Shown here: positions 46,315-57,790 of the stretch, one piece after another | Layout: the number at the start of each line of letters is the position of its first letter | How positions within the stretch are numbered: position 1 is the stretch's first letter | DNA from: Tenrec ecaudatus | Lineage: Eukaryota > Chordata > Mammalia > Afrosoricida > Tenrecidae | Reading direction: 5' to 3' | Assembly: GCF_050624435.1 (NCBI RefSeq) | Contig: NC_134531.1 | Location: 259,360,812-259,424,811 of the forward strand | DNA length: 64,000 nt | Translations under genes and position numbers: made by a program | Notes under the pieces: model-generated | Database searches by the model: none | Told to the model about the DNA's origin: nothing | Seen by the model: only the letters and a program-made list of their open reading frames with translations

Positions 46315-47369
46315 CTGTGAAGTGGGTTAAAGGCACAATTAATATGTGTTATTTTGAAGTATATATATCTAGTTAAAATCCCACATGCCGAGTTTTGGAA
46401 CAAGAACAACCAGGCATATTTCAGTGTTAAGTTCTCCAGAGTAATAACATATGTGAATGGTTGTGTAATTATGTGAAACAAAAAGGTATGGTGACCACAT
46501 TACCAATTATTTCATAAAAAGAAATATGTATATATATCCATTTGTTTAACTAAAACTCATGACTATATTGGAGAGGGTGTAAGTGCCACGTCAAACCTGT
46601 ATGGCTGCACATCTTTCAGGCTGCCCTGTCTTACTCCCTGGGAGGAGGTAATACAATAAACTGACGCACAGTGCCACCTGGGTTTTCTTCAACATAGGAC
46701 CTGCATATTCTCCAGTGTCAAATAGAAAAATCTCCTGCTCTTTGTGTGATACACAAATCTCTCCTCAGAAACTGAAACCTCAAGGAAATCAAAATTATTT
46801 CAATCCTGTGGTTATAGTAGATTTTCTTTTAATGGACAGAATTTTTCTTTTAATGGACAGAATATTGGTTTCAGGTATTTTAAAAATTCCTCCAAATAAA
46901 ATGGATGTTAAATTTTTGATACTATCTTTTATAAATTATTAAAAATTAGGGAAAATTTTATTGACTCTTTGTATGTCCAGTCCTATGAGCTGCATATCAT
47001 AACAGAGGAAATATTAGGAAACCATGTCCTGAACTTATAAAAGCTTCCAAACTAGGTTGATTAAAATAGAATTACATCATTTACAAAGTATACACATTTT
47101 TTCAATATAAATTGGCCTGTTAAATTAGGTCGACACAAAAATGATTTCAGAATAATAATTCTTAAAAATTACATTGCAATATGTAAATATATTGTCAACA
47201 AGATTTTTATTTGGTTACTAAATATTAAAGTATACATTTCCAGTTCTTGGAAAAAATTGAAATTTTTCCTTTATGATTGGTATATATTTCCATATCTAAT
47301 CTATGTCTCTATTAATACGGTATTGGAAAAGCTTCTGTGGTTGTCAACAATCGCTTTGACCCGTGGCCA

Positions 47370-47543
47370 GGAGCCCTGGTAGTCCAGCAGCACGGCTAAG
47401 AAGAAAGTTTCACACCATCAGCAGGTCTACTGGAGAAAGACCAGGCTGCTTGCTCCTGTGGATTGACAAAGCCTCTGGAATCCTACATAGGGTACCAGTG
47501 AGTTGGGATGGGAGAGAGAGTTCCGGTAGGGGGAGCAGTGCTT
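47370..47543 (+). repeat. AfroSINE
   Basis: Head GGAGCCCTGGTAGTCCAGCA, then CACACCATCAGCAGGTCTAC, AAGCCTCTGGAATCCTACAT and GTGAGTTGGGATGGGAGAGA. Diverged but ordered. Confidence 0.7.
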
Positions 47544-47757
47544 GGCAGTTATCTTATATTTCAGGCTTTTTAGAACTTTATTTCATGAATATCATATTTG
47601 TTCAAATAAATAAAATATAGAGTACATGGATTTAAAAAGATTAAACTGTTTCCAAACTGTTAATCAGATAATGCTAGATACGGGACCAAAGATCTCAGGA
47701 CCATGAAGAAATCACTAAATTGAGAAAACATGTTTCCAATAATTTAGTGTGAACCCA

Positions 47758-47914
47758 CTGCCATCAGCTCAATTTTGACCCCTAAAGCTTGCGGGTCTTC
47801 ACGTCTTTACAGGAGCAAGTTGTCACACCTTTCTTTCTCAGGGACTCTGGTTGGTTCAAACTGTCAACTTTGTTATTAACAGTCAAAGGCTTAACCACTG
47901 TGCCAGCAGAGTTC
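47758..47914 (-). repeat. AfroSINE
   Basis: CATCAGCTCAATTTTGACCC, CTTCACGTCTTTACAGGAGC, CTCTGGTTGGTTCAAACTGT and GGCTTAACCACTGTGCCAGC, ending at the tRNA-like head. Confidence 0.75.
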
Positions 47915-48373
47915 ATTTTAGAATGACAGGGCATGCATTTTATTTGATTGACAGCAACTAGTAACACACGCATACTCTGTCCTCAACCATGGTATCAACG
48001 TAGAATTGTTCATGTCTATTCTTGTTCTAACTGGGATGCACACTGATAGTACATGTATCTAGGCTGAAGATATAAGGAAGAAAGACTTCATGTCTGCTTC
48101 CATAAAGAGTTTCAGTCTTGGAAACCCATAATTGTGTAACCAGGAGTAGAAACAGAGATGATGGATGTGGAGTTGTATAAGGTGAAGAAGGTTGGTCATA
48201 TTTGCTTTAAAAATTAACATTTGAATACCATATGAAAAAGACATGCTTTTACCATCTCCTTTTCACTCCCTAGTCTGAGAAATTTTCAGTTTTCCTGTGA
48301 GTTTATATTATATAATTGTTCGGCACACGACTCGAAGCTGTCTGTAACATTTTTGGCATAGTCTTCTACTTAC

Positions 48374-48435
48374 ACGTAAGAAACTGTCCAAGGAGCCATT
48401 CTCCATGTATTCTGTGACAATCATAACCGGTTTGC
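48374..48435 (-). CDS. EPHA3: EPHA3 exon 12: kinase hinge (62 nt)
   Basis: This exon completes a Ser codon with its first two bases and then encodes KPVMIVTEYMENGSLDSFLR. It covers strand beta-5 and the hinge of the kinase. The T of IVTEY is the gatekeeper position and EYMEN is the hinge that contacts ATP adenine. The acceptor reads TATACAG before the exon and the donor GTAAGT follows the final CGT. The length of 62 nt, starting in phase 1 and ending in phase 0, is the standard size for this Eph exon. The upstream exon with the glycine loop and catalytic lysine was not found between 48436 and 64000, so intron 11 exceeds 15.5 kb. Identity rests on the downstream exons as well as on this short peptide. 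Confidence 0.93.
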
Positions 48436-49121
48436 CTGTATAGATGGTAAATAAATTAAACATATATTAGCAAATATCAACAAGTAACATATCTAGAATA
48501 ATTGGGATTGATAAATGCAAAATATAGACTCTTGCCTCACCTCATAATTTAATGACATTTCAATTTAAAATAAATTCATGGAAATTAGATTCCCATATAA
48601 AAGAAACTATTAAAAATAGATTTCAGAGACAGTATCTATAACTTATGATATCTAAATTGGTTCATTTTGTATAATTTTGATAAACTCAAAATATCCCTTT
48701 TCCATCTAATTGCAATGTGTGGTGGAACTTTGAAAAATCAAGGTACCAGCATATCCAAAGAGTGTGACATAGACTGATATCAAAACTCCATTTCCAAATA
48801 AGATGTTCATTTCAACCTTTCCAAAGAAGGCAATTGAGTCTTTGTTTTCCTTTGTTTAAATGCCACTGTTCAAATAGCAAAGACAGCAGAAATCAGATTC
48901 TTTAATCTAGATGAAGAATTATTTAGTGCTTGTTAACCTTTCTGTTTCAGCTGTCCCTTGTCTGAGACACTCTCCCCTCTCCCACAGTTGTAATCTATGT
49001 CTTACATTCAAAGGGTTTCAGATGAAAGTTGATTCAACCTTTTCTTCTTAGCCAACTAAATTAGATTTGTCTTTCAATGGTTTCAACAAGAATTGGCCTG
49101 ATCTACACTCAATTACAGTAG

Positions 49122-49212
49122 GAGCCCTATACGGAAGGGGGGTAAAGTTTTGGGTTGCTAACTACAAGTTCAGCAGTTTGAACCCACCAACTGCTGCATG
49201 GGAGTAAGATGA
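49122..49212 (+). repeat. AfroSINE 5' half
   Basis: GGAGCCCTATACGGAAGGGG, GTTGCTAACTACAAGTTCAG and AGTTTGAACCCACCAACTGC, ending abruptly at about 49212. The next bases (GATTAATACAGATTTATTTT) may be an antisense LINE end inserted there. Confidence 0.7.
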
Positions 49213-49959
49213 TCAATTGATTAATACAGATTTATTTTCTATCACAATTCATACAACCCCAACATCAAATTGCTTACCAAATTTGCTTTAGGAATGCTAC
49301 CATACCCAAATTGCACCATTAATTTCAATAATTAATGTTAGGCTAAGAATTATGTTCAAAATTTGGGTTTGACAACTCCTTATATTTATTTCTTCTTTCC
49401 TACATCCTTCTCTCTTGAATGTGAAATTGGCTCCTGTTAGTTTTACTCAATAAAGACGGACTGCTTCCAAGAGAGAGCACACTTGTGCATTCTATAACAA
49501 GATGTTTTAAGACTCCATTTTAGGAAACAAAACAATGCCTTCAATAAAATATTTTGTTTCGTTTTATAACAAAGTGTCCTGCTTGTGTTCTCACTGAGAC
49601 AGTACCTTAACTGACCTGCAAAATCAAATCCTCTACCTCCAAGCCTGAGAGAAAAATGAGACTTCAACTGCCATTCATTTCCCAACAGATCTAAGCTCTA
49701 GATGTTTCTTTAAATGTTGCTTAGTCGGAGGCAAGTAAATCACTATGTTCACAGACTGCTTTTTACAGTAGAAATAAATACATCCTTTTATACAGAGTTA
49801 ATTGGCACTCAAAGCCTATAAAATCCATATTAGCGCTAAAAGAGAGGGAGACTAAAACTAACATTTAAACTGACAGAAACATTGAAATATGTAGACTTAA
49901 AATATTATTAAATACTTTACCATATTGGGTATTTCTATGGAATGTACTATGTTCAAATC

Positions 49960-50115
49960 ACTGGTAGCTTTATTTTATATACATTAAAATATTAATCATT
50001 TCCATTTTATATATGAGAAAACTGAGACAGAGAGAGAGACTACTTTGCTCAGTGTCACACAGGTAATAATAATAAAGACTGAAACTCCAATGAGAAATAT
50101 AGCTCTAGAGTTTTT
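49960..50115 (+). repeat. MIR (ancient tRNA-derived SINE)
   Basis: CCATTTTATATATGAGAAAA, CTGAGACAGAGAGAGAGACT and CAGTGTCACACAGGTAATAA match the MIR core (ccattttacagatgaggaaactgaggcacagagag...gtcacacagctagtaa). Confidence 0.85.
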
Positions 50116-50439
50116 AATACACTCTGGTGTCACTTGGGAAATTTATATGGAAGAATGTTCACAATATAAAAAATATACATAATGTTCTATACCTACTAGG
50201 GACATAAATATACAAAATAAAATAAATGTTTCATGAATTATGATTCAGTTAACTGTTATACGTCAACTCCATAGATTACTTGGATTTAGAATGATGACTG
50301 AAAACTTCAGCAACATAGACAATTGTTACGTGCATTTTACATAAGCAAAGAAGGAAATATGTAAGTAGATGTGTGTAATATATGGGAAATGCATTTGGAG
50401 CTTTCCATAAAACTAACTATGAAATGCTGCATCATCCAA

Positions 50440-50700
50440 ACCAAACCCCAAGGCTGGCAGCTGATTTTGACTCATGGAGACCCTGAGAAGACAGGAGACC
50501 TTCTCCACCGGAAGCCCTGGTCGTGGTAGTGACTCCGCATTGGGCTACAGGGGCACTGGGAGACGCACTCTGCCTGATGGCGGTGACTTTGGTTTCTGAG
50601 GCTGAAATCTTTATGAAAGCAAACGCCTTCCTCTTTCTCCCTCACAGCGGCTGATGGGTTCAAGACTCTGACTTCTCAGTTGGGTAGCAGCCCAGCGTGC
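50440..50700 (-). repeat. AfroSINE interrupted by a second, deleted AfroSINE
   Basis: The antisense copy starts CCAAACCCCAAGGCTGGCAG and GATTTTGACTCATGGAGACC. It is broken at about 50508 by sense-strand GGAAGCCCTGGTCGTGGTAG...CATTGGGCTAC and CCTGATGGCGGTGACTTTGG (to about 50600). It resumes with GAGGCTGAAATCTTTATGAA and CACAGCGGCTGATGGGTTCA. Confidence 0.7.
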
Positions 50701-51079
50701 TTGCTCCTTCGTTCTCACAGCTGCCTTATGCCTGGGACTCCTAGCCCCATTTGCTGAAAACACAGCAAATTCAACGAACAGTGTGCTGAGGTCACAAACT
50801 GGCTTCATGAGGGAGCAGAGCCGCAGCATGGCTCTCTCCGATTCCAGCGTCTGAACGTGTGACTGCCTTGTGGGTTTCCTTCTTGTATCGTTGCTGTAAT
50901 GTTTTAACTCTAGACTCATCATGCTATAAAAAAGAATAAAAAGCACTCATCCTCCAAGTTCAATATTGATTGTGGATCGCTGAAGTCACTGATCAAATAG
51001 TCGATCGTTTTTGCCAGTGCTTTGTGCCACCAGCCCTCACATATCCCAAGCTAGGTGTGAGTGGGCTTTACACAGTGCA

Positions 51080-51302
51080 GAGGGTCCTGGTGACGTTGTG
51101 ATTGATTACACTTTGTGCCATGGTCCTCAGGGTCTGCAGGTGGAAATAATCAGTCTCTCCACAGGAGAAACAGGGGGCTTACTCACATCAACAGGCCCAG
51201 TCTCAGCAACTCACAGGGGCAGGTCCTTCCCGTCCTACAGACTACAGTTGGCATCCAATAGATGGCAGTGAGCTTGACTTGGTTTTGTTTTTCGTTTTTT
51301 TT
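51080..51302 (+). repeat. AfroSINE
   Basis: Head GAGGGTCCTGGTGACGTTGT, core CAGTCTCAGCAACTCACAGG, GGTCCTTCCCGTCCTACAGA and ATCCAATAGATGGCAGTGAG, with a T-rich tail at 51280-51304. Confidence 0.78.
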
Positions 51303-51690
51303 TAGTTACTATTTATATTTTATTATTTTTTGAAAACTTTCACATATTATGCAATTCAATAATTCCATCCTTCGATCATATGAAGGTACAGTCATCATCA
51401 AGGTGCAACCCATCTGAGATCATTCGCTTCCCTCCCTCCTTTACCATGGGTTGTGCAATCTCCAACTGCTCTGGTGCTCCCTCCCCACTACCGCCTTCAT
51501 TATTGATTCCCCAAATCCCTTTTCCCACCTGTCGCTACCTCCCGACACCTGCACAGACCCCTGCATTCCCTACAACCCCTGCGTCCTTCATTCCTATTTA
51601 CGAATATTCACTCCTTCTGTGCTTCCCATCTGGGGAACCCAAAAGAAAACAATTTTTAAAACATCATACGAAGGCTAAAAGCATGCCAGT
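51303..51690 (-). repeat. Older L1-type 3' end
   Basis: Antisense A-tail region followed by TTTCACATATTATGCAATTC, AAGGTACAGTCATCATCAAG and pyrimidine-rich CGCTTCCCTCCCTCC. The layout resembles other L1-type 3' ends here, but the sequence is distinct. Its plus-strand open frames are not genes. Confidence 0.5.
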
Positions 51691-52689
51691 ATAAAGACAA
51701 GAATATGGATAAGGTGTAGGAAGGACAAGATTCCCATCAGCATTCAAAAGGACAGGGAGGGGATTACTGTCAGGAACAAGTAAGAGATACTTGTCCCCAG
51801 TACAAATCTGATTTTGAGTTCAAAGGTTTATGGAAAAATGAAATTAAAAGAAAAATGGAATTCCACAAAACGTTGAAAGCCCATTCATACCATTTGATTT
51901 GACAATATTTAGAAAGAAAAAGAAGATTCAACATTCACCTGAAATTTCTGATCTTAGAGAATGGTACCAGACGCTGGAAAAATGAATTTATGAAATGCTG
52001 CATATTCCTTTTCTACAGACACCACTATCAGTTTACCTCTTCTCACTTAATGCAATCTGGGATGGATAACATGCTACAGGAATTCAATGCATACTTACAG
52101 TGTAATTGCAATGCATTCTTATAACATAGTTATAGAGGTTTTGCCTCAAACAGTATCCTCTTAATTACACTAGCCAGTTATTGAGTTTGTTCGCTCACAG
52201 ACTCTTTGCTAATACTTCTTTTTCTTCTGGCTTTAACCTTATGACTATTTTGTTTCTCATTAGCATGTCTACTATAATTTTGGCAAGGGAAATAAAAGTA
52301 GCTGAAACATCAAGCCAGTCAATTAAGCCAAAGCCCCATGACCATTCAGAAATCAGATCAGGTTGCATTGAGCTCTGCAATTTAAGTATTTGTAAACACA
52401 TCCATTAAAATAGACCGGTTTGAAAATGTGTTTTGCATTAAGCTCAAAGATTGGGCAAGCCCAAATTTACAGACAGAGTAAGCAATATTGTAAATATTCT
52501 ACCTTTGAAAGCAGTGCCTTGACTTAGCGTTCCCTGAACTGTTTATTATCATATGCAGGGTTGGAGGAAAAGAGAATCTCCGCTTTAATAATGAGAACTT
52601 GTCTGGACATGCATTAAGAGGAGTGGGACTTGATTTATAAAGTACCAGCTCATCTACCCCCTCCACAACCTATTAATATTCATATTTGC

Positions 52690-52830
52690 ATGCCTTTTCA
52701 TGTATGTAAGTAGAGGTTTGTTTTATAAATCATATTACAAGCTTTTTCAAGACAGAGCCTATACTGATTGTCAGTTAGATATCACTCTCTGTCCAATGTA
52801 TTTGGGGATGCATGCTGAACTCAATGAGTT
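52690..52830 (+). repeat. L2-like 3' fragment
   Basis: AAGTAGAGGTTTGTTTTATA, CAAGCTTTTTCAAGACAGAG and CACTCTCTGTCCAATGTATT resemble the terminal L2 segment. Diverged. Confidence 0.35.
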
Positions 52831-54099
52831 TATTGTCCCCTGACTGGTTTTCATGAAATTCCATCAAAAGTTAATAACAAAGCACTGGTAGCAGAGTTTT
52901 TCTTTTGTTTTTAAAGTGATGTATGGATGGAGATAAAATAATGACTTCCACTATTTGGGAGTTGAAGGCAAGCAAGCAAGTCCGTTGCAATAATTTTATC
53001 TCGCCATCTCTCTCTCCCCTCTGATACAGAAATATTGCTCAATCAGAATTACGGTTTGTTACGGAGGAGAGGTCTTTCAACACATAGTCTTAGCATTCCA
53101 GCTTCAGCAGAGGCTCATTCACCACAAAATGATGCATCTCATTTTCTATGAAATGAAGAGTGGGCTAATATGATAAATATAAAGCCAGAGAGAGAAATGT
53201 TTTTGTGGCAATTTCCAAGTAAATGGCTCTCTATGCTAAATTATTGCCAATCATGTAAAATATTTTTTGATTCATAAAATATTAAAATTTATTGAAAGAT
53301 TAATATTATTTAAATGCACAGTATGGACAATGGAAAAATGCAACTGCTTTCTCTTAAAACTAAAAATTGAGTTTTACTGTCACTAACAATTGTGCCTTTT
53401 TATATACTCTACTTCTTATTTTTAAAATCCTTGAAAAACAAACTTTATTACCCAAATGAGACTTAATAAAATCCTTCATCTTAGCAGCCAGAGAGCTATT
53501 ATTAGCATCATATAATCAGAATCAGCGTAGTGTAGAAGAAGAAATAATTATAAACAAGAAAGGAGAGCTGGAAGATAAAATTTAAATTATATATCACCAT
53601 CCCAAGAAAAATACTTGATTTTACTTTGGTTGGAAATAAAAATGATTTAGTTGCAGATTGTCAAGCAATACAACTAACTAGTAGAAACAGGAACAAACTG
53701 CATAGTGTTTTCTGTGGATTTTCAACTTAATGCTTCCAAATGTTCAGGGCAAGGTTTTCCAAATTCTACTTAAATTCTGATACAATAACCCTCATTTTAT
53801 CCATTGGTGTTTGAGTTAATGTGGGCAGGTGGCAACTCTATTTTTCTATAGTTCCAAATTCAGCATATAACAGATACCAGTTATAATTTATGAGACAATT
53901 TCTATTATGTTGGGCTGACGAAGGACAAACTAACCCTTCAAAATCAGGCTTGGAAACACTTTTTCTGGAATTCTTCCATAATCAACCACACTTTATCAAA
54001 TCTTAACACATCAATTCATTTATAGTCAACTGATTACATTTTAAAAAATATTTATGCTTAATTTGAAATTATGCATACGTATTTAAATATATATATAAA

Positions 54100-54202
54100 A
54101 TAACAGACCAACAAATTTATTGTCATTGAGTCAATTCTGACTGATAGAGACCCTATAGGATAAAGGAGAACTGCCCCTGTGGATTTTCAACACTGTAACT
54201 CA
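54100..54202 (-). repeat. AfroSINE, 3' half (left of nested L1-type insertion)
   Basis: CATTGAGTCAATTCTGACTG, AGAGACCCTATAGGATAAAG, GGAGAACTGCCCCTGTGGAT and CAACACTGTAACTC. The copy stops where a T-run begins. Its continuation is at 55758-55795. Confidence 0.82.
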
Positions 54203-55757
54203 TTTTTTTAAATCATTTTATTGGGAGCTCTTATAGCTCTTAAAATAATCCATGCAGCCATTGTATCAATCACATTTGTATATATGTTGCCATCATCCTT
54301 TTCAAAACATTTTCCTGCTACTTGAGTCCTTGGTATTAGCTCACCGGATTTTCCCCCCTTCCCCACCCTCCCTCCCTCATGAACCTTTGCTAATTTATAA
54401 ATTATTATTTTCATACCTTACACCAACCACTGTCTCCCTTCGCACACATTTCTATTTTTCATCTCTCTTGGGGGTGGTAGTTATACGTTGATCATTGTGA
54501 TCAGTTCCCCTTTTCCCCAACCTAATTTTTATTTCTGAGGGGCTTATCTGTCCTGGGTTCCCTGTGTTGAGCACTCTTATCTGTACCAGGATACATGCTC
54601 TGGTCTAGCCAGATTTGTAAGGTAAAATTGGGTCACGATAGCAATGGGGGAAACATTAAAGAACTAGAGGAATGTTGTATATTTTGCTGGTGCTATACTT
54701 CACACTGGCTGGCTCATCTCTTCCCTGTGACCCTTCAGTGTGGGGATGTCCAATTGTCGACATATGGGCTTTGGGTCTCTACTGTGCTCCCACCTTCTTT
54801 CATAGTGATATGATTTTTTTGTTATGGTCTTCTTATCCCTGATACTGGATCTCATCAGCACCTCATGATCACACAGGCTGGTGTGCTTCTTCCATGTGGG
54901 CTTTGTTGCTTCTCAGCTAGATGGCCGCTTGTTTATCTTCAAGCCTTTAAGACCCCAGATGTCTTTTGACAGCTGGGCACCATCAGCTATCTTCACCCCA
55001 TTTGCTTACGCACCTGTTTTGTCTTCAGTGATCTTGTTGGGAAGGAGAGCATCATGAAATGCCAGGTTATTTGAACAAAGTATTCCCTGCATTGAGGTAG
55101 TACTTGCGTAGAGTCCCAATGTCTGTCTACTACCTTATTATTTAACATATAATATATGTACATAGAACGATGTTCTTATTATAGAAAAATAATTTACATA
55201 TGTACGTGCCTGTTATTTATACCTTGATAAATGTCTTTTGCCCTCGAGTTCTTTGCCTTATTTCCTTTTACTTTCCTCCTGTCCCACTACCATGTTCAAC
55301 ATTAATTCAGCTCTCAAAGTTTCCTCTAGGCTGCATTGCATTTGATCAAAGCCCCACCAGGCTTCCCCTGCCCTTCTCGCCAGAGATTTTAGATCACTTT
55401 TTGTTCCCCTTGTGCCTAGGTTTGTCGGCTCCCACTTTCCTTTCTCCTACTCCCCCTCTTCCATGTCCACTAGGTACCGTCACGCCGGGCCTGTTTTCTT
55501 CTCCTCGGGATTGTTTATCCTGCCGATGTTATCTAAATAGACATGGAAAACCAAAAACAAAACAAAAAACAACCAAAAAGAAAATCCTAGAAATAGCTCT
55601 AGGTCTGTCTGTTGATTTTTATGAGTGTTTTCTGGTCGAATACGATAAGGTGTCACCCCCTTCCCTCAAAATCTATGAGGTCTGTTTTGGGGATTCCTCA
55701 GGGACTTCATTCCATTGCCCCCTTTGCTGCTTTGTTGCATGCCCTTGGTGTGACCGT
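54203..55757 (-). repeat. Afrotherian L1-type unit nested in AfroSINE
   Basis: A 1.55-kb antisense copy of the unit at 30613-32885. It starts with a T-run and AATCATTTTATTGGGAGCTC, passes TCATGATCACACAGGCTGG, CTAGATGGCCGCTTGTTTAT and AAAACCAAAAACAAAACAAA-like sequence, and ends TGCCCTTGGTGTGACC. A 191-codon open frame on the opposite strand (55200-55775) is fortuitous. Imperfect flanking repeats GTAACTCATTTT (54195) and GTTACTCTTTT (55756) look like the target-site duplication. Confidence 0.82.
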
Positions 55758-55795
55758 TACTCTTTTAAGGAGTAGAAAGTCACAACTTTCTCCTA
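55758..55795 (-). repeat. AfroSINE remnant (right of nested insertion)
   Basis: TTACTCTTTTAAGGAGTAGA followed by AAGTCACAACTTTCTCC continues the antisense AfroSINE core (gtaactctttacgggagtagaaag...tttctcc) exactly where the left half stopped. Confidence 0.7.
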
Positions 55796-55799
55796 TATA

Positions 55800-56020
55800 A
55801 AATATCTATTAACATAAACCTATTTATTAACTAAAAATGTGTTCATAGGCACTAATATATTTATAAGTGTAAAATAAATTAAATATATATCTATTGATTG
55901 AATGTATTAAATAAATATATTCATATTTTAATACACAAAATAATTATGTTAACATTAGATACATAAATTTAGTTATTTAAAATTAAATAAATATATTTAA
56001 TGGATTTCATAAATGCATTT
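55800..56020. other. Extremely A+T-rich stretch
   Basis: About 220 bases of TAAATAAATATAT-type sequence with almost no G/C. No coding or repeat-family signal. Confidence 0.7.
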
Positions 56021-56024
56021 GTGT

Positions 56025-56215
56025 TTAATAGCTAGATATGCATTGGGCTGTGATCCACAAAATCAGCAATTTGAAACCACCAGCCCCACTTTGAGTGAAA
56101 GATGAAGCTTTCTATGCCTGTAAAGAGTTGTAGTCTTGGAAACTTCCAGGGCAGTACTACTCTGTCCTGCAGGGCTGCTATGAGGTGGATAGATTTGATG
56201 GCAGTGAATGAGTGA
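56025..56215 (+). repeat. AfroSINE
   Basis: GCATTGGGCTGTGATCCACA, GCAATTTGAAACCACCAGCC, GTAAAGAGTTGTAGTCTTGG, TACTCTGTCCTGCAGGGCTG and TTGATGGCAGTGAATGAGTG. Confidence 0.85.
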
Positions 56216-56344
56216 TAGTTAAATGTATCTCTGCATCCAAGAAACATAAGTGGTAAATGTTAAGAAACAAGGAAAGCCTGTAAACATATACATAAAGCAT
56301 TGCATGTTTCTTTTGTTCATTTAAAATTTTGAATAACGAAATAA

Positions 56345-56545
56345 AGAACTTATTACTCTCTAGCAAATTCCAACTCATGGGAACTCCAAGTGTTACAAAG
56401 TAGAATTGCTACATAGGTTTTTCCTGGTTATACTTTTAGAGAAACAGACCCTTGAGTCTCTGTTTCATGGCATCGCTGGATGGGTTTGAACTGACAACCT
56501 TAAGATTGATGGTCAAAAGTAAACAGTTTATGGCACCCAATGAGT
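56345..56545 (-). repeat. AfroSINE, second subtype
   Basis: CAAATTCCAACTCATGGGAA, AAAGTAGAATTGCTACATAG, GGATGGGTTTGAACTGACAA and AACAGTTTATGGCACCCA follow antisense order to the tRNA-like head. Confidence 0.75.
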
Positions 56546-56834
56546 TTAAGCTGGGTAGAGATTATGCTAATTTTATCGTTGTTATTTCAAAGGTCTGAAC
56601 TCACTTAGCAAATCACAATCACAAATGGATCATAAAGACTTGTGTCCATTGTCTCCAAATGTACTCTTTTCATCCATTAAATATTGTAGTAAATGATTAC
56701 TAAAATGAACGTGAAATACTAAATGGCTAATAAGAATAAGATACACTGCCGAACAGCTATGAGACAAATACAAAAGGACATTTTTAGAGAGAAACCAAGA
56801 AGATCTAAAAGTGATTTGGTGTGGCCCCAGGTTA

Positions 56835-57790
56835 TTAGGCACCATCCAGTGGCTCAGACGCATGGTAACCCCATGTACAGCAGAGCCACGCACGGCCCTC
56901 ACAATTGCCCTCGTTGTGAGCCCATCGCTGTGGCCACCGAGGCAATCACCTTACCAGAGCCTTCCTCTTCTCTGCTGCTGCTCCACCGAACCAAGCATAA
57001 TGTCTTTCTCTAGTGCCTGACCTCTCGTGACCTGTTCAAAGTATGGGAAATGAAGTCTCAACACCCTTGCCTCGAAGGACCATTCTGGCTGTATTTCTTC
57101 CAAGACAAATCTGTTTGTTCTTTTCAAAGTCCACGGAGCTTTTAATATCATCACCAATACTATAGTTCAGTTTTCTTTATTCAATGTACAACTTTCACAT
57201 GCATAAGAGGCAACTGAAAATACCGCGGATTGGGTCAGGCCCAGCTAAGTCTTCAAAGTAAGATGTTTGCTTTTCAACACTCGAAAGAGGTCTTTTTGCA
57301 GCAGATTTACCCAATGCAGTGAGTCGTCCGATCTCTCGACTGCTGCTTCCACGAGGACTGGTTGTGGAGCAAAGCGAGAGGAAAACCTCGCCCCCTTCAG
57401 CGATCGTTTCCCCATCTGTCATGTCCTATGGGTCCAGTTGAGGGGAACGTCGTTCTGTTAACGCTGAGTTGTAATCCATTCCGAAGGCTGCAATTCTGTC
57501 TTCAGCAGCAAGTGCTTTAAGCCCCCCTCACGTTCAGTAGGCATGAAGGAGTCATCTGCGTACCAGAAATCATTTAGAAGCCTTCTCATCCTGATGCCAC
57601 ATTCTTCTTCAGATAATTCGCTTCATCTGATAATTTGCTTCGCGTAAGATTGAATAAGTATAATAAGAGGATGCAGCTGTGATGATCACCTCTCTTGATT
57701 TTATAACATGCAATCACAAAAAGATAACGTCTTATTCCACCGATGCTTCCGTAGCCCATTTGCAAGGATTGCAAAAGTGACAATTTGTAG
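56835..57790 (-). repeat. RTE/BovB-type LINE 3' end, CpG-rich copy
   Basis: Minus-strand frames include DIMLGSVEQQQRRGRLW near the C-terminus, then AVHGV-like terminal residues. The plus strand starts GGCACCATCCAGTGGCTCAG and CCCCATGTACAGCAGAGCCA (antisense 3' terminus). It continues through TTCACATGCATAAGAGGCAA and GACTGCTGCTTCCACGAGGA. It keeps more CpGs than neighbouring copies. Frameshifts make it non-functional. Confidence 0.8.

Larger units (their letters stand above)
46315..48373 (-). other. EPHA3: EPHA3 intron 12
   Basis: About 2.1 kb between the exon 12 donor and exon 13 acceptor. It holds two AfroSINEs in opposite orientation (47370-47543 plus, 47758-47914 minus) and a short SINE fragment at 48085-48145. 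The rest is unclassified, with no other exon. A 24-base direct duplication (GATTTTCTTTTAATGGACAG-type unit) lies at about 46820-46862. Confidence 0.8.

Noticed and set aside
55200..55775. 191-codon plus-strand open frame, the longest in the window
   Set aside because: It lies wholly in the antisense of the L1-type 3' unit and continues into the flanking SINE. Its pyrimidine-rich composition (P, L, S) explains the lack of stops, and no domain is recognisable.
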